In this document: positions 15,689 to 23,652 of the stretch, in pieces
Layout of the letters: every line of letters starts with the position of its first letter
Numbering within the stretch: position 1 is the first letter of the stretch
Origin: Saccharothrix sp. NRRL B-16314
GTDB lineage: Bacteria; Actinomycetota; Actinomycetes; Mycobacteriales; Pseudonocardiaceae
Reading direction: 5' to 3'
DNA: 64,000 nt
NCBI RefSeq assembly: GCF_000716595.1
Contig: NZ_JNXC01000021.1
Span: forward strand, 124,001-188,000
Notes under the pieces: model-generated
What the model was told of the DNA's origin: nothing
The model's input: only the letters and a program-made list of their open reading frames with translations
Databases searched by the model: none
Translations under genes and position numbers: made by a program

Positions 15689-16699
15689 GTGATCACTGTC
15701 GAGAACCTCACCAAGACCTTCCCCGGGAGTACCGGGCAGGTTCGCGCGCTGGACGGCGTGAACCTGGACGTCGCCGCGGGCACCGTCCTCGGCGTCGTCG
15801 GCCCCAGCGGTTCGGGCAAGTCCACCCTCGCCCGGTGCGTCGGCCTGCTGGAGCGCCCGGACAGCGGCTCGATCCGCGTCGACGGCACCGACCTCGTCTC
15901 GCTCGACGGCATCGCGCTGCGGGCCGCCCGCCGGCAGATCGGCGTTGTGCCGCAAGGAGATTCCCTGCTCCGCCAGCGCACCGCCGCGGGCAACGTCGCG
16001 CTGCCGCTGGAGGCCGCGGGCGTCGCCGGGCCGCAGCGCCGCAACCGCGTCGCCGAACTCCTCGACCTGGTCGGCCTGACCGACAAGGCGGGGTCGTACC
16101 CCGACCAGCTGTCCGGTGGCCAGCGCCAGCGGATCGCGGTCGCCCGCGCCCTCGCGGCGTCGCCGTCGGTGCTGCTGGCCGACGAGCCGACGTCCGCGCT
16201 CGACCCCGACACCACCGGCTCGGTGCTCGCCGTGCTGGACCGGGCGCGGGCCGAGCTGGGCGTGACGGTGCTCGTGGTCACGCACGACATGGGCGTGGTC
16301 CGGCGGATCTGCGACGACGCCGCGGTGCTGGAGAACGGTCGCGTCGTCGAGCACGGCAAGGTGCTCGACCTGGTGTCCGACGCCGCCAGCCGCACGGCCG
16401 CTTCGCTGCTGCCCGCCGTGGACCAGAACCCCGCCGCCGAAGGCTCGTTCGACCGGGTCGCGGACGTCGTGCTGATCGGCTTCGCCGCCGTCGGCGCGCT
16501 GCTGCCCGAGGCCACCAGCCGGTTCGGCGTCGACCTGAACCTGCTCGGCGGCGGCCTGACCAGGCTGGGGGAGACCCCGGTCGCGCGGTTCCGGGTCGGG
16601 CTGAAGGGCGAGCGCGCGGACTCGGCGCTGGAGTGGATCTCGGAGGCGGGCGGCTCGGTGCGGCGGACCCTGTCGGGTCCCCAGGGAGTAGCTGCGTGA
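15689..16699 (+). CDS. metN: D/L-methionine ABC transporter, ATP-binding subunit
   Basis: A 336-residue ATPase energising MetI. Walker A GPSGSGKST, the signature LSGGQRQR and Walker B VLLADEPTSALD are intact. The C-terminal region after about residue 250 fits the NIL domain, which in MetN binds methionine and inhibits transport. GTG 15689 was chosen because GGAG at 15679-15682 lies 6 nt upstream; GTG 15677 is an alternative. The stop overlaps the metI start as GTGA. The SAM riboswitch upstream supports methionine as substrate. Confidence 0.93.
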   Translation: MITVENLTKTFPGSTGQVRALDGVNLDVAAGTVLGVVGPSGSGKSTLARCVGLLERPDSGSIRVDGTDLVSLDGIALRAARRQIGVVPQGDSLLRQRTAAGNVALPLEAAGVAGPQRRNRVAELLDLVGLTDKAGSYPDQLSGGQRQRIAVARALAASPSVLLADEPTSALDPDTTGSVLAVLDRARAELGVTVLVVTHDMGVVRRICDDAAVLENGRVVEHGKVLDLVSDAASRTAASLLPAVDQNPAAEGSFDRVADVVLIGFAAVGALLPEATSRFGVDLNLLGGGLTRLGETPVARFRVGLKGERADSALEWISEAGGSVRRTLSGPQGVAA

Positions 16700-17379
16700 G
16701 GTCTGCGACACCCTGGTCGGAGGTCTTCGACCAACTGCTCTTGGCTACCGGTGAGACGTTGTACATGGTGGTCGTCTCGACCGTCATCGCGGTTCTGCTC
16801 GGCACACCCGTCGGCATCTGGCTCCAGCTCACCGCTCCCGGTGGGCTGAGGCCGCGGCCGGTGCTCCACAAGGTGCTGGGGTTCGTGGTGGACCTCGGCC
16901 GCTCCATGCCGTTCCTGGTGCTGCTCGTCGTGCTCACGTCGCTGACGAGGCTGTTGCTCAGCAGCACGATCGGACCGACGGCGGCGATCGTGCCGCTGTC
17001 GGTCGGCGCGATCCCGTTCGTCGGCAGGCTGGTCCAGAACGTGCTGGCCGAGGTGCACGTGTCGGTGGTCGAGGCCGCCGTCACGACCGGGTCGTCCACG
17101 CTGCGGATCGTGCGCAGCGTGCTGCTCCGCGAATCGGCGCCAGCCCTGGTCAACGCGGTCGGCGTGACCGCGATCGCGCTGCTCGGGTACTCGGCGATGG
17201 CCGGCGTGGTCGGCGGCGGAGGACTCGGCGACCTCGCCGTGCGGATGGGCTACCAGCGGTTCAACGACCGGTACCTGTGGAGCACGGTCGTCGTGCTGGC
17301 CGTCATCGCCACCGCGATCCAGCTCGTCACCAACCGGGTCGCGCGCGGCGTGGACCGCCGGCGCACCACATCTGTCTGA
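16696..17379 (+). CDS. metI: Methionine ABC transporter permease
   Basis: A 227-residue inner-membrane permease with five or six hydrophobic spans. The opening ETLYMVVVST and the cytoplasmic EAA-loop region (EVHVSVVEAAVTTGSS followed by the hydrophobic AMAGVVGGGGLGDLA) are typical of MetI. It overlaps metN by 4 bp (GTGA), so translation is coupled. It forms the MetNIQ importer with its neighbours. Confidence 0.93.
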   Translation: MRSATPWSEVFDQLLLATGETLYMVVVSTVIAVLLGTPVGIWLQLTAPGGLRPRPVLHKVLGFVVDLGRSMPFLVLLVVLTSLTRLLLSSTIGPTAAIVPLSVGAIPFVGRLVQNVLAEVHVSVVEAAVTTGSSTLRIVRSVLLRESAPALVNAVGVTAIALLGYSAMAGVVGGGGLGDLAVRMGYQRFNDRYLWSTVVVLAVIATAIQLVTNRVARGVDRRRTTSV

Positions 17380-17428
17380 TCTCTTCCCGGCAACACCCTC
17401 CTGGCAAGAACCTCCCAAAAGGAACGAC

Positions 17429-18238
17429 ATGCGTATTCGTGCTGCCCTCGTCGCCGTGCTGCTGACCGCAGTGGGCTGCGGAAGTGGCGACACCGGCGGC
17501 GCCGCCTCGGACCCGAACGCGGCCCTGAGGATCGGCGTCAGCCCCGTACCGCACGCGCAGGTGCTGCGGTACGTGGCGGACAACCTGGCCGCGTCGAAGG
17601 GCTTGAAGATCGAGGTCGTCGAGTTCACCGACTACGTGCAGCCGAACACCGCGCTGGTGGACGGTTCGCTGGACGGGAACTACTTCCAGACCGTGCCGTA
17701 CCTGGACACGTTCAAGGCGGAGAGCGGCGCCGCGCTGGAGTGGATCGGCCCAGTGCACATCGAACCGCTCGGCGTGTACTCGAAGAAGCACAAGGCGCTG
17801 GCCGACCTGCCGTCCGGCGCGCGGGTGGCCGTCGCCAACGACGCGACGAACGAGGCGCGCGGGCTGAAGCTGCTGCAGGACAACGGCGTGATCAAGGTGA
17901 AGCCGGGCACGGAGAAGACGGCGACCATCCGGGACATCGCGGAGAACCCGAAGAACCTGGAGTTCGTGGAGCTGGAGGCGGCGCAGCTGCCCCGATCCCT
18001 GGACGACACGGACGCGGCGGTGGTCAACGGCAACTACGCCATCGACGCCGGCCTCAAGCCGTCGTCCGACGCGTTGGCGCTGGAGCGGGCCGAGGGCAAC
18101 CCGAACGCGAACGGGCTGGTGACGCGGGTCGAGCTGAAGGACGACCAGCGGGTCAAGGACCTGCTCGCGCTGCTCCAGTCGCAGGAGGTCAAGGACTACA
18201 TCAAGGAGACGTTCGCGGGCTCGGTGCTCGCCGTCTGA
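17429..18238 (+). CDS. metQ: MetQ-family methionine-binding lipoprotein
   Basis: A 269-residue periplasmic-type solute receptor anchored to the membrane. The signal peptide ends in a lipobox (LTAVGC, Cys near residue 17). The mature part has the NlpA/MetQ layout, including RIGVSPVPHAQVLRYV near the start, FTDYVQPNTALVDGSLDGNYFQ, and the middle segment ARVAVANDATNEARGLKLLQ. It follows metI by 49 bp in the same operon. Just downstream the sequence becomes repetitive and no strong terminator is seen. Confidence 0.93.
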   Translation: MRIRAALVAVLLTAVGCGSGDTGGAASDPNAALRIGVSPVPHAQVLRYVADNLAASKGLKIEVVEFTDYVQPNTALVDGSLDGNYFQTVPYLDTFKAESGAALEWIGPVHIEPLGVYSKKHKALADLPSGARVAVANDATNEARGLKLLQDNGVIKVKPGTEKTATIRDIAENPKNLEFVELEAAQLPRSLDDTDAAVVNGNYAIDAGLKPSSDALALERAEGNPNANGLVTRVELKDDQRVKDLLALLQSQEVKDYIKETFAGSVLAV

Positions 18239-18360
18239 CGATCCGACCGCCTGGACCGGTCCGACAGCGTGGACCGGTTTGGGCGTTCGGCGGCTTGGAC
18301 GGTCGAGGGTCGGTCAGCTGCTGCCAGTTCGGCAGCTGCCCGGCCGCCCGGCCGCCCGCC

Positions 18361-18408
18361 TGCCCGGCCTGCCCGGCGCGCCTGCCTGCCCGGCCTGCCC
18401 GGCGCGCC
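18361..18408. repeat. 22-bp direct repeat, two copies
   Basis: A 22-bp unit beginning TGCCCGGCCTGCCCGGC occurs perfectly at 18361-18382 and 18387-18408 (26-bp period), and degenerate pieces (GCCCGCCTGCC) continue to about 18430. It is intergenic and strongly C-biased on the plus strand. Confidence 0.8.
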
Positions 18409-18498
18409 CGCCTGCCAGTCGCCCGCCTGCCAGCCGTCCGCCGGTCGACGGATCAGCCGTCGGGCAGTTCGGACTTTCGGCAGCCGAACAGTCCGCCC

Positions 18499-18537
18499 CG
18501 TCAGCCGTCAGCCGTCAGCCGTCAGCCGTCAGCCGTC
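18499..18537. repeat. Heptamer tandem repeat (CGTCAGC)5
   Basis: Five perfect copies of CGTCAGC run in tandem from 18499, followed by a partial copy and related CCGTC units. Such short repeats can change copy number by slippage. Confidence 0.9.
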
Positions 18538-18720
18538 CGCCCGTCCGTCAGTTGGGCATTCCGCCGGGTCCGCCGGGCCGCCCGGGTTTGCCGTCCGGCC
18601 GACGGCCGGTGTCGCGGCCGTCGGCGCGGCCGGAATCGCTTCGCAGGGGTCCTCGCCAAGGGGACCCCTGCTTTGATCTTGCCGGCTTGGTCCGACGAAG
18701 GCGCGCGGTCGGCGCGGGCC

Positions 18721-18748
18721 TGTGGACAACTCGCAGATCTGTGGACAA
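18721..18748. promoter_or_regulatory. Pair of DnaA boxes
   Basis: TGTGGACAA occurs at 18721-18729 and again at 18740-18748; its complement TTGTCCACA is the actinobacterial DnaA-box consensus. Both are exact, in the same orientation and 19 bp apart. No dnaA, dnaN or origin genes are nearby, so the pair is more likely a regulatory or DnaA-titrating site than an origin. Confidence 0.6.
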
Positions 18749-18850
18749 CTGCGTGGTGCCGGTCGGTGCCGAATGGTACCGACAGCATCCCGCAGCAGGT
18801 CAGGGGTCGGTAGGAGCGGACAACCCGGAAACGCCCGTACGCTTCATGGC

Positions 18851-19816
18851 GTGCTCGCTGTCGTCCCACCCCCGGTCACGGTCCGCGTCCCGGCCAAGGT
18901 CAACCTGCACCTGGCTGTAGGCGATCTTCGCTCGGACGGCTACCACGACCTCGTGACGATCTTCCAGGCCTTGTCGCTGACCGACGAGGTCACCGTCGCC
19001 ATCGCCGAGGACCCCGGGGTCGAGGTGCACGGCGAAGGCGCCGACGCCGTCCCCACCGGCGCGTCCAACCTGGCCTGGCGGGCGGTGCGGGTGCTGGCCG
19101 AGCACGTCGGCCGCGACCCCGACGACCCGAAGGTCCGGGTCGTGATCCGCAAGGCCATCCCGGTCGCCGGCGGCATGGCGGGCGGCAGCGCGGACGCGGC
19201 GGCGACGCTCGTCGGCCTGGCCGCCCTGTGGCGGCTGGAGATCAGCCGGGACGACCTGGCGACGCTGGCGGGCAAGATCGGCGCCGACGTCCCGTTCGGC
19301 ATCTACGGCGGCAGCGCGCTGGGCACCGACCGGGGCGACCGGATCGTCCCGGTGCTGTCCCGCCACACGTTCCACTGGGTGCTCGCGTTCGACCGGCGCG
19401 GCCTGTCCACCCCCGAGGTGTTCGACGAGCTGGACCGGCTGCGCGCGGACGGCGACCCGCCCCGCGTCGGTGAGGCGGAGGCCGTGCTGGAAGGCATGGC
19501 GTCCGGCGACCCGCGTCAGCTCGCGCTGCTGCTGGGCAACGACCTCCAAGCGGCGGCCGTGTCGCTGCGGCCGAACCTGCGCCGCACGCTGCGCGCGGGC
19601 GTGAACGCGGGCGCGTTGGCCGGCATGGTGTCCGGATCCGGGCCGACCTGCGCGTTCCTGTGCACCGACGGCGATTCCGCGGTGCGGGTGGCGGCCGAAC
19701 TGGCGGGCGCGGGCGTGTGCCGGACGGTGCGCGTGGCGCAAGGCCCGGTGCACGGCGCACGCGTCATCGGCACCGAAGAGGCACCCCGGCCGATCCCGCC
19801 CGAGGTGCACGCCTGA
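18851..19816 (+). CDS. ispE: 4-(cytidine 5'-diphospho)-2-C-methyl-D-erythritol kinase
   Basis: A 321-residue GHMP kinase that phosphorylates CDP-methylerythritol in the MEP isoprenoid pathway. The N-terminal [21 protein letters not shown] and the ATP-loop [17 protein letters not shown] are diagnostic, and the late [13 protein letters not shown] motif completes the fold. GTG 18851 has TACGCT ending 7 nt upstream, so it has its own leaderless promoter here although related genomes keep it in the rpfB-ksgA operon. It converges on the PASTA lipoprotein gene with one base between stop codons. Confidence 0.94.
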   Translation: MLAVVPPPVTVRVPAKVNLHLAVGDLRSDGYHDLVTIFQALSLTDEVTVAIAEDPGVEVHGEGADAVPTGASNLAWRAVRVLAEHVGRDPDDPKVRVVIRKAIPVAGGMAGGSADAAATLVGLAALWRLEISRDDLATLAGKIGADVPFGIYGGSALGTDRGDRIVPVLSRHTFHWVLAFDRRGLSTPEVFDELDRLRADGDPPRVGEAEAVLEGMASGDPRQLALLLGNDLQAAAVSLRPNLRRTLRAGVNAGALAGMVSGSGPTCAFLCTDGDSAVRVAAELAGAGVCRTVRVAQGPVHGARVIGTEEAPRPIPPEVHA

Positions 19817-19817
19817 G

Positions 19818-20219
19818 CTACTCGTCGTTCTTCTTGGCCGACAGCAGCACCTCGGTGTCGCAGGGGACGACCTGCCCGGCGGCCGGCGTCTGCGCGGTCG
19901 TGGTCCAGTTCCGGTCCAGGGCGAGCACCCGTCCCTGACCGGTCGCGTCCTGTTCGCGCAGCATGAAGAGGCCTGCGGCCTGCATGGTGTCCTGCGCGGT
20001 CTGGTGGATCATGCCGACGACGTTCGGGACGGTGCAGGTCTTCGCCACCGGTTCGGTCGCCGCCGGTTCGGTCGCTGCCGGCGCGGTTGCCGCTGGTTCG
20101 GTCGCTGCCGGTGTCGTCGCGGCCGGCACCGTGACCGTCGTCGTGGCCGGTGGCGTGGTGCCGCACCCCGCGACCACCAGGGCCGTCAACGCGCCGGCGA
20201 CCCACTTCAGCTGTGACAT
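19818..20219 (-). CDS. Small PASTA-domain lipoprotein
   Basis: A 133-residue exported lipoprotein: signal peptide with lipobox VVAGC (Cys near residue 19), then a low-complexity stretch of Thr/Pro/Ala with ATEPA-like repeats (about 22-57), and one PASTA domain (TCTVPNVVGMIHQTAQDTMQ onward). PASTA domains bind peptidoglycan fragments or beta-lactams in kinases and penicillin-binding proteins; here the domain stands alone. The Thr-rich stretch is a plausible O-mannosylation region. ATG 20219 has GGGAG 4 nt upstream. Confidence 0.8.
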   Translation of the reverse strand: MSQLKWVAGALTALVVAGCGTTPPATTTVTVPAATTPAATEPAATAPAATEPAATEPVAKTCTVPNVVGMIHQTAQDTMQAAGLFMLREQDATGQGRVLALDRNWTTTAQTPAAGQVVPCDTEVLLSAKKNDE

Positions 20220-20337
20220 CGGACTCCCTCGCTCGGCTACAGCCGGTACGTCGGGTCGGTGCGGACCGTCGTTACCGGCGCGGTAGCTAGGCTGGCGTAC
20301 TGCGCATACCCCTGTCTCTCGATGAAGGTGCTGGTAC

Positions 20338-22110
20338 ATGGCCAACTTGGTCAACTTGGAGAACGTCTCCAAGTCGTTCGGCGTGCGTCCGCTGCTCGAC
20401 GGCGTGTCCCTCGGCGTCGGCGAAGGCGACCGCATCGGCGTCGTAGGCCTCAACGGCGGCGGCAAGACGACGCTGCTGGAGGTCCTGGCCGGGCTCGCCG
20501 AACCGGACGAGGGCCGGGTCAGCCAGAACCGGGGGCTGCGGATGGCGGTAGTCACCCAGCGCACCGAACTCGCCGAGGGCTCGACCGTCCGCAACGCCGT
20601 CATCGACCCGCTCGGGTTCGACGCCGAGCACGAGTGGGCGGCCGACGCGCGGGTGCGGTCCATCCTCGACGGCCTCGGCATCACCGGGTTCGGGCTGGAC
20701 TCGCCCGTGGGCACGATGTCCGGTGGCGAGCGGCGGCGGGTGGCGTTGGCGGCGGCGCTGGTGCAGGACCTGGACCTGGTCGTGCTGGACGAGCCGACCA
20801 ACCACCTGGACGTCGAGGGTGTGCGCTGGCTGGCCGACCACCTGCTGGCCCGGCGCACGGCGCTCGTCGTGGTCACCCACGACCGGTGGTTCCTGGACAC
20901 GGTGTGCAGTCGCACGTGGGAAGTCGTCAACGGCAAGGTCGAGCAGTACGAGGGCGGCTACGCGGACTGGATCTTCGCCCGCGCCGAACGCGCCCGGCTG
21001 GCCGACACGATCGAGGAGAAGCGCCGCAACCTGGCCCGCAAGGAGCTGGCGTGGCTGCGCCGAGGCGCACCCGCCCGCACGTCCAAGCCCCGCTACCGGA
21101 TCGAGGCCGCGGAAGAGCTGATCTCCGACGTGCCGCCGCCGCGCGACTCGGTCGAGCTGCTGGCGTTCGCCAAGCGCAGGCTCGGGCGCACGGTGCTGGA
21201 GCTCGAGGACGCGACGCTGACCGTGCCCGGTCGGACGCTCGTGCGCGACCTGACGTGGCGGATCGGGCCGGGCGACCGGATCGGGATCGTCGGCGTCAAC
21301 GGGTCGGGCAAGACGACGCTGCTGAAGGCGTTGGCCGGTGAGCGCGAGCTGGAGACCGGCAAGCGCGTCCAGGGGCAGACGGTGAAGCTCGCGCACCTCA
21401 GCCAGGAGTTGCACGACCTGGACGGGTCGATGCGGGTGCTGGAGGCCGTCGAGGAGATCGCGCGGCGGGTGGTGCTGGGCAAGCAGGAGATGTCCGCGTC
21501 GCAGCTGGCCGAGCGGTTCGGGTTCTCGTCGCAGAAGCAGTGGACGCCCGTCGGTGACCTGTCCGGCGGTGAGCGGCGGCGGTTGCAGCTGTGCCGGCTG
21601 CTGATGGCCGAGCCGAACGTGCTGCTGCTCGACGAGCCGACCAACGACCTGGACATCGACACGTTGCAGCAGCTGGAGGACCTGCTCGACTCGTGGCCGG
21701 GGACGCTGGTGGTGATCTCGCACGACCGTTACCTGGTGGAGCGGGTGTGCGACCAGGTGGTGGCGTTGTTCGGCGAGGGTGGGCTGACCGACCTGCCCGG
21801 CGGGATCGAGGAGTACCTGCGGCGGCGGGACCGGCAGAAGGAGGTCGAGACCGCGGCGCCCAAGGCGGCTTCGTCCGCGCCGGCGTCGTCGGCGGCTGAT
21901 CAGCGTGCCGCGCGCAAGGAGCTGGCCCGGCTGGAACGGCGGCTGGAGACGTTGCAGAAGAAGGAGGCCCAGCTGCACTCGGCGTTGGCGGAGGCGGCCA
22001 CCGACCCGGAGCGCCTGATGGCCCTGGACGCCGAGCTGAAGGCCGTGCTGGTCGAGGCCGAGGGCGTCGAGGCCCAGTGGCTCGAGGCCGCCGAGACCGC
22101 CGAGTCCTGA
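20338..22110 (+). CDS. ABC-F family ATPase (Uup-like)
   Basis: A 590-residue soluble protein with two ABC ATPase domains and no membrane domain. Each half has intact motifs: GLNGGGKTT and GVNGSGKTT (Walker A), MSGGERRR and LSGGERRR (signature), DEPTNHLD and DEPTNDLD (Walker B). A C-terminal coiled coil (about 520-590, rich in Leu/Glu/Arg) is the Uup-type extension. ABC-F proteins act on ribosomes or nucleic acid. A resistance role cannot be told from sequence, and the setting is housekeeping. ATG 20338 is preceded by GAAGGTG. Confidence 0.88.
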   Translation: MANLVNLENVSKSFGVRPLLDGVSLGVGEGDRIGVVGLNGGGKTTLLEVLAGLAEPDEGRVSQNRGLRMAVVTQRTELAEGSTVRNAVIDPLGFDAEHEWAADARVRSILDGLGITGFGLDSPVGTMSGGERRRVALAAALVQDLDLVVLDEPTNHLDVEGVRWLADHLLARRTALVVVTHDRWFLDTVCSRTWEVVNGKVEQYEGGYADWIFARAERARLADTIEEKRRNLARKELAWLRRGAPARTSKPRYRIEAAEELISDVPPPRDSVELLAFAKRRLGRTVLELEDATLTVPGRTLVRDLTWRIGPGDRIGIVGVNGSGKTTLLKALAGERELETGKRVQGQTVKLAHLSQELHDLDGSMRVLEAVEEIARRVVLGKQEMSASQLAERFGFSSQKQWTPVGDLSGGERRRLQLCRLLMAEPNVLLLDEPTNDLDIDTLQQLEDLLDSWPGTLVVISHDRYLVERVCDQVVALFGEGGLTDLPGGIEEYLRRRDRQKEVETAAPKAASSAPASSAADQRAARKELARLERRLETLQKKEAQLHSALAEAATDPERLMALDAELKAVLVEAEGVEAQWLEAAETAES

Positions 22111-22121
22111 CCCCCTCTCCC

Positions 22122-22303
22122 GTGAGTCCTACGTTCAGGACGCGTGAGTCGTACCTTCAGAACCCCCGTGTCCTACGTTCGGAACCCCCGAGTTCAACGC
22201 TCAGTGCTAGATCGACTGTTCTGAGCGTTGAACTCGGGGGTCCTGAACGTAGGACTCACGCGTTCTGAACGTAGGACTCACGGGGCGGGAACGTAGGACT
22301 CAC
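22122..22303. repeat. Mirror-arranged 3'-end repeat array, locus 1
   Basis: Unit A (GTGAGTCCTACGTTC or close variants) lies at 22122-22136, 22144-22158 and 22168-22180. Unit B (GAGTTCAACGCTCAG) is at 22190-22204. After a 16-nt centre come inverted B (22221-22235) and inverted A at 22245-22259, 22267-22281 and 22289-22303, the last three exactly 22 bp apart. The whole array can fold into one long hairpin and fills the gap between the convergent ABC-F and DivIVA-repeat genes. Confidence 0.92.
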
Positions 22304-22315
22304 GGGGCGTGAGGG

Positions 22316-23548
22316 TCAGCGGCCCCGGCGGCGGAGTTCGGTGACGAGCAGGGGCATGAGCTCGTCGACGAACGCGCAGTCGTAGCCCTGCCCCACCATC
22401 AGGGACGTGGCGAACGTCGCCTCGGCCACCTCCGCCGAGGAGGCGCCCACCATGCCGTCCAACGCGATGCCGACCTCCTCCAACATCCGGTCCACCTGGG
22501 ACGTCCGGTACCCGCGCTGCGCCGGCCCGGCCACCGGAATCTTGATCGCCCGGAGCTGCTTCCACGACGTGATCGGCGGCAACGCGACCGGCCGGAGCGA
22601 ACCCGGCGCCGGCGGGTCGTCGACCAGCTGCTTCTCCACCCGCGCCAGGAACGCGTCGACCTCGGTCTCGTCGTACCCGCGCCGCCCGAACATCGGCCGG
22701 CTGAACCGGGCTTCGCGCACCTCGCGCGCGCTCAGGTCGTCCTGCCCCAGCAGCGTGTTCTCGATCCGGTCCAGGAACTTGTCGACCTGCGTCTCGTGGT
22801 ACCCGCGCCGACCGCGTGGCGGTTTCCCGAAGGCAGCTGTGCGGACGTCACGCGCGGTCAACGGGCGGGTGCCCGGACCAGGACGCGGCCGGACGGGCGG
22901 AGGCGGGGCGAGCGGGCGCTCCAACGCCACCAGGGGCGAGCGCTCCAACGTCACCACGACCAGGTCGAGGAACGTGTCCACGTCGTCCTCGTCGTACCCG
23001 ACCTGCCCCGGCGGCGCGTAGCCGAACTCGTGGTCCTGCACTTCCTGCGCGGTCAGCACGTCCCGGCCCGCCAGGGTGTTCTCGATCCGGTCGAGGAACG
23101 CGTCGATCTCGCCCTCGTGGTAGCCGCGGTTCCCCGGTCTGGGCTTGTGGAACCGCACGGCCCGCACGTCCTGCGGCGTGAGCCCGGCCGCCGCGGGACG
23201 CATCCCGGTCGACGTCGCGTGCGCGCCCTGCGCCGGTGCGGAGGCCTGCTGCCGCTGGGGCGTCGAACCCAGCGTCTCGGCGACGAGGTCCATGAACGCG
23301 TCGACCTCGATCGCGTGGTACCCGGGCCGGCCGGGTCTGAACCGCGCGCTGCGCACGTCCTGCTCGGTCACGTCGTCGCGACCCAGCAGGGTCTCCTCGA
23401 TGCGGTCGAGGAAGGTGTCCACCTGCCCCTCGTCGTACCCGGCCAGGCCCGGGGGCGGACGGTGGAAGGCGACCTGCCGCAGATCCCGCGCGCTCAACAG
23501 CGGCGCCGGATGTGCCGGCAGGTGTTGGCGCGCGCCGAACCCGGTCAC
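22316..23548 (-). CDS. Eight-module DivIVA N-terminal-domain repeat protein
   Basis: A 410-residue protein made almost entirely of the short DivIVA-type module (F...GY-x4-VD-x-FL-x3-E). Module cores start at GY residues 38, 77, 142, 184, 249, 291, 347 and 388, arranged as four pairs, with Pro/Ala-rich spacers after pairs 1 and 2. In DivIVA/Wag31 this module targets membranes, but the long coiled coil that follows it there is absent. The last two modules are divergent. GTG 23548 has a strong AAGGAGG site. The gene is divergent from an acyl-AMP ligase. The function is unknown; a scaffold at curved membrane is inference. Confidence 0.8.
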   Translation of the reverse strand: MTGFGARQHLPAHPAPLLSARDLRQVAFHRPPPGLAGYDEGQVDTFLDRIEETLLGRDDVTEQDVRSARFRPGRPGYHAIEVDAFMDLVAETLGSTPQRQQASAPAQGAHATSTGMRPAAAGLTPQDVRAVRFHKPRPGNRGYHEGEIDAFLDRIENTLAGRDVLTAQEVQDHEFGYAPPGQVGYDEDDVDTFLDLVVVTLERSPLVALERPLAPPPPVRPRPGPGTRPLTARDVRTAAFGKPPRGRRGYHETQVDKFLDRIENTLLGQDDLSAREVREARFSRPMFGRRGYDETEVDAFLARVEKQLVDDPPAPGSLRPVALPPITSWKQLRAIKIPVAGPAQRGYRTSQVDRMLEEVGIALDGMVGASSAEVAEATFATSLMVGQGYDCAFVDELMPLLVTELRRRGR

Positions 23549-23652
23549 CCGTTACCTCCTTCGAGTGTGTACCGGGGAGTATCGCCGGACGACGGCCCGG
23601 TCGTTTCGCCCTATCGGCTCAATGCTTCGAAGATCGCTCTACCCTGTTCGAC

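Larger units (their letters stand above)
18239..18850. other. 612-bp intergenic region between metQ and ispE
   Basis: No credible gene is seen. The region holds C-rich direct repeats (18361-18408), a heptamer tandem array (18499-18537), two DnaA boxes (18721-18748) and, at its right end, TACGCT (18838-18843) positioned 7 nt before the ispE start. Open frames on both strands have only compositional, low-complexity translations. Confidence 0.7.

Noticed and set aside
18721..18748. Replication origin
   Set aside because: Only two DnaA boxes, no AT-rich unwinding region and no dnaA, dnaN or rpmH nearby.
18239..18850. Several open frames rich in Ala, Pro, Arg and Gly between metQ and ispE
   Set aside because: They arise from tandem repeats and C-rich composition, overlap one another on both strands and lack ribosome sites or conserved motifs.
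20338..22110. Antibiotic-resistance ABC-F protein
   Set aside because: The Uup-like C-terminal coiled coil and the conserved position after ispE argue for a housekeeping ABC-F, although sequence alone cannot exclude resistance.
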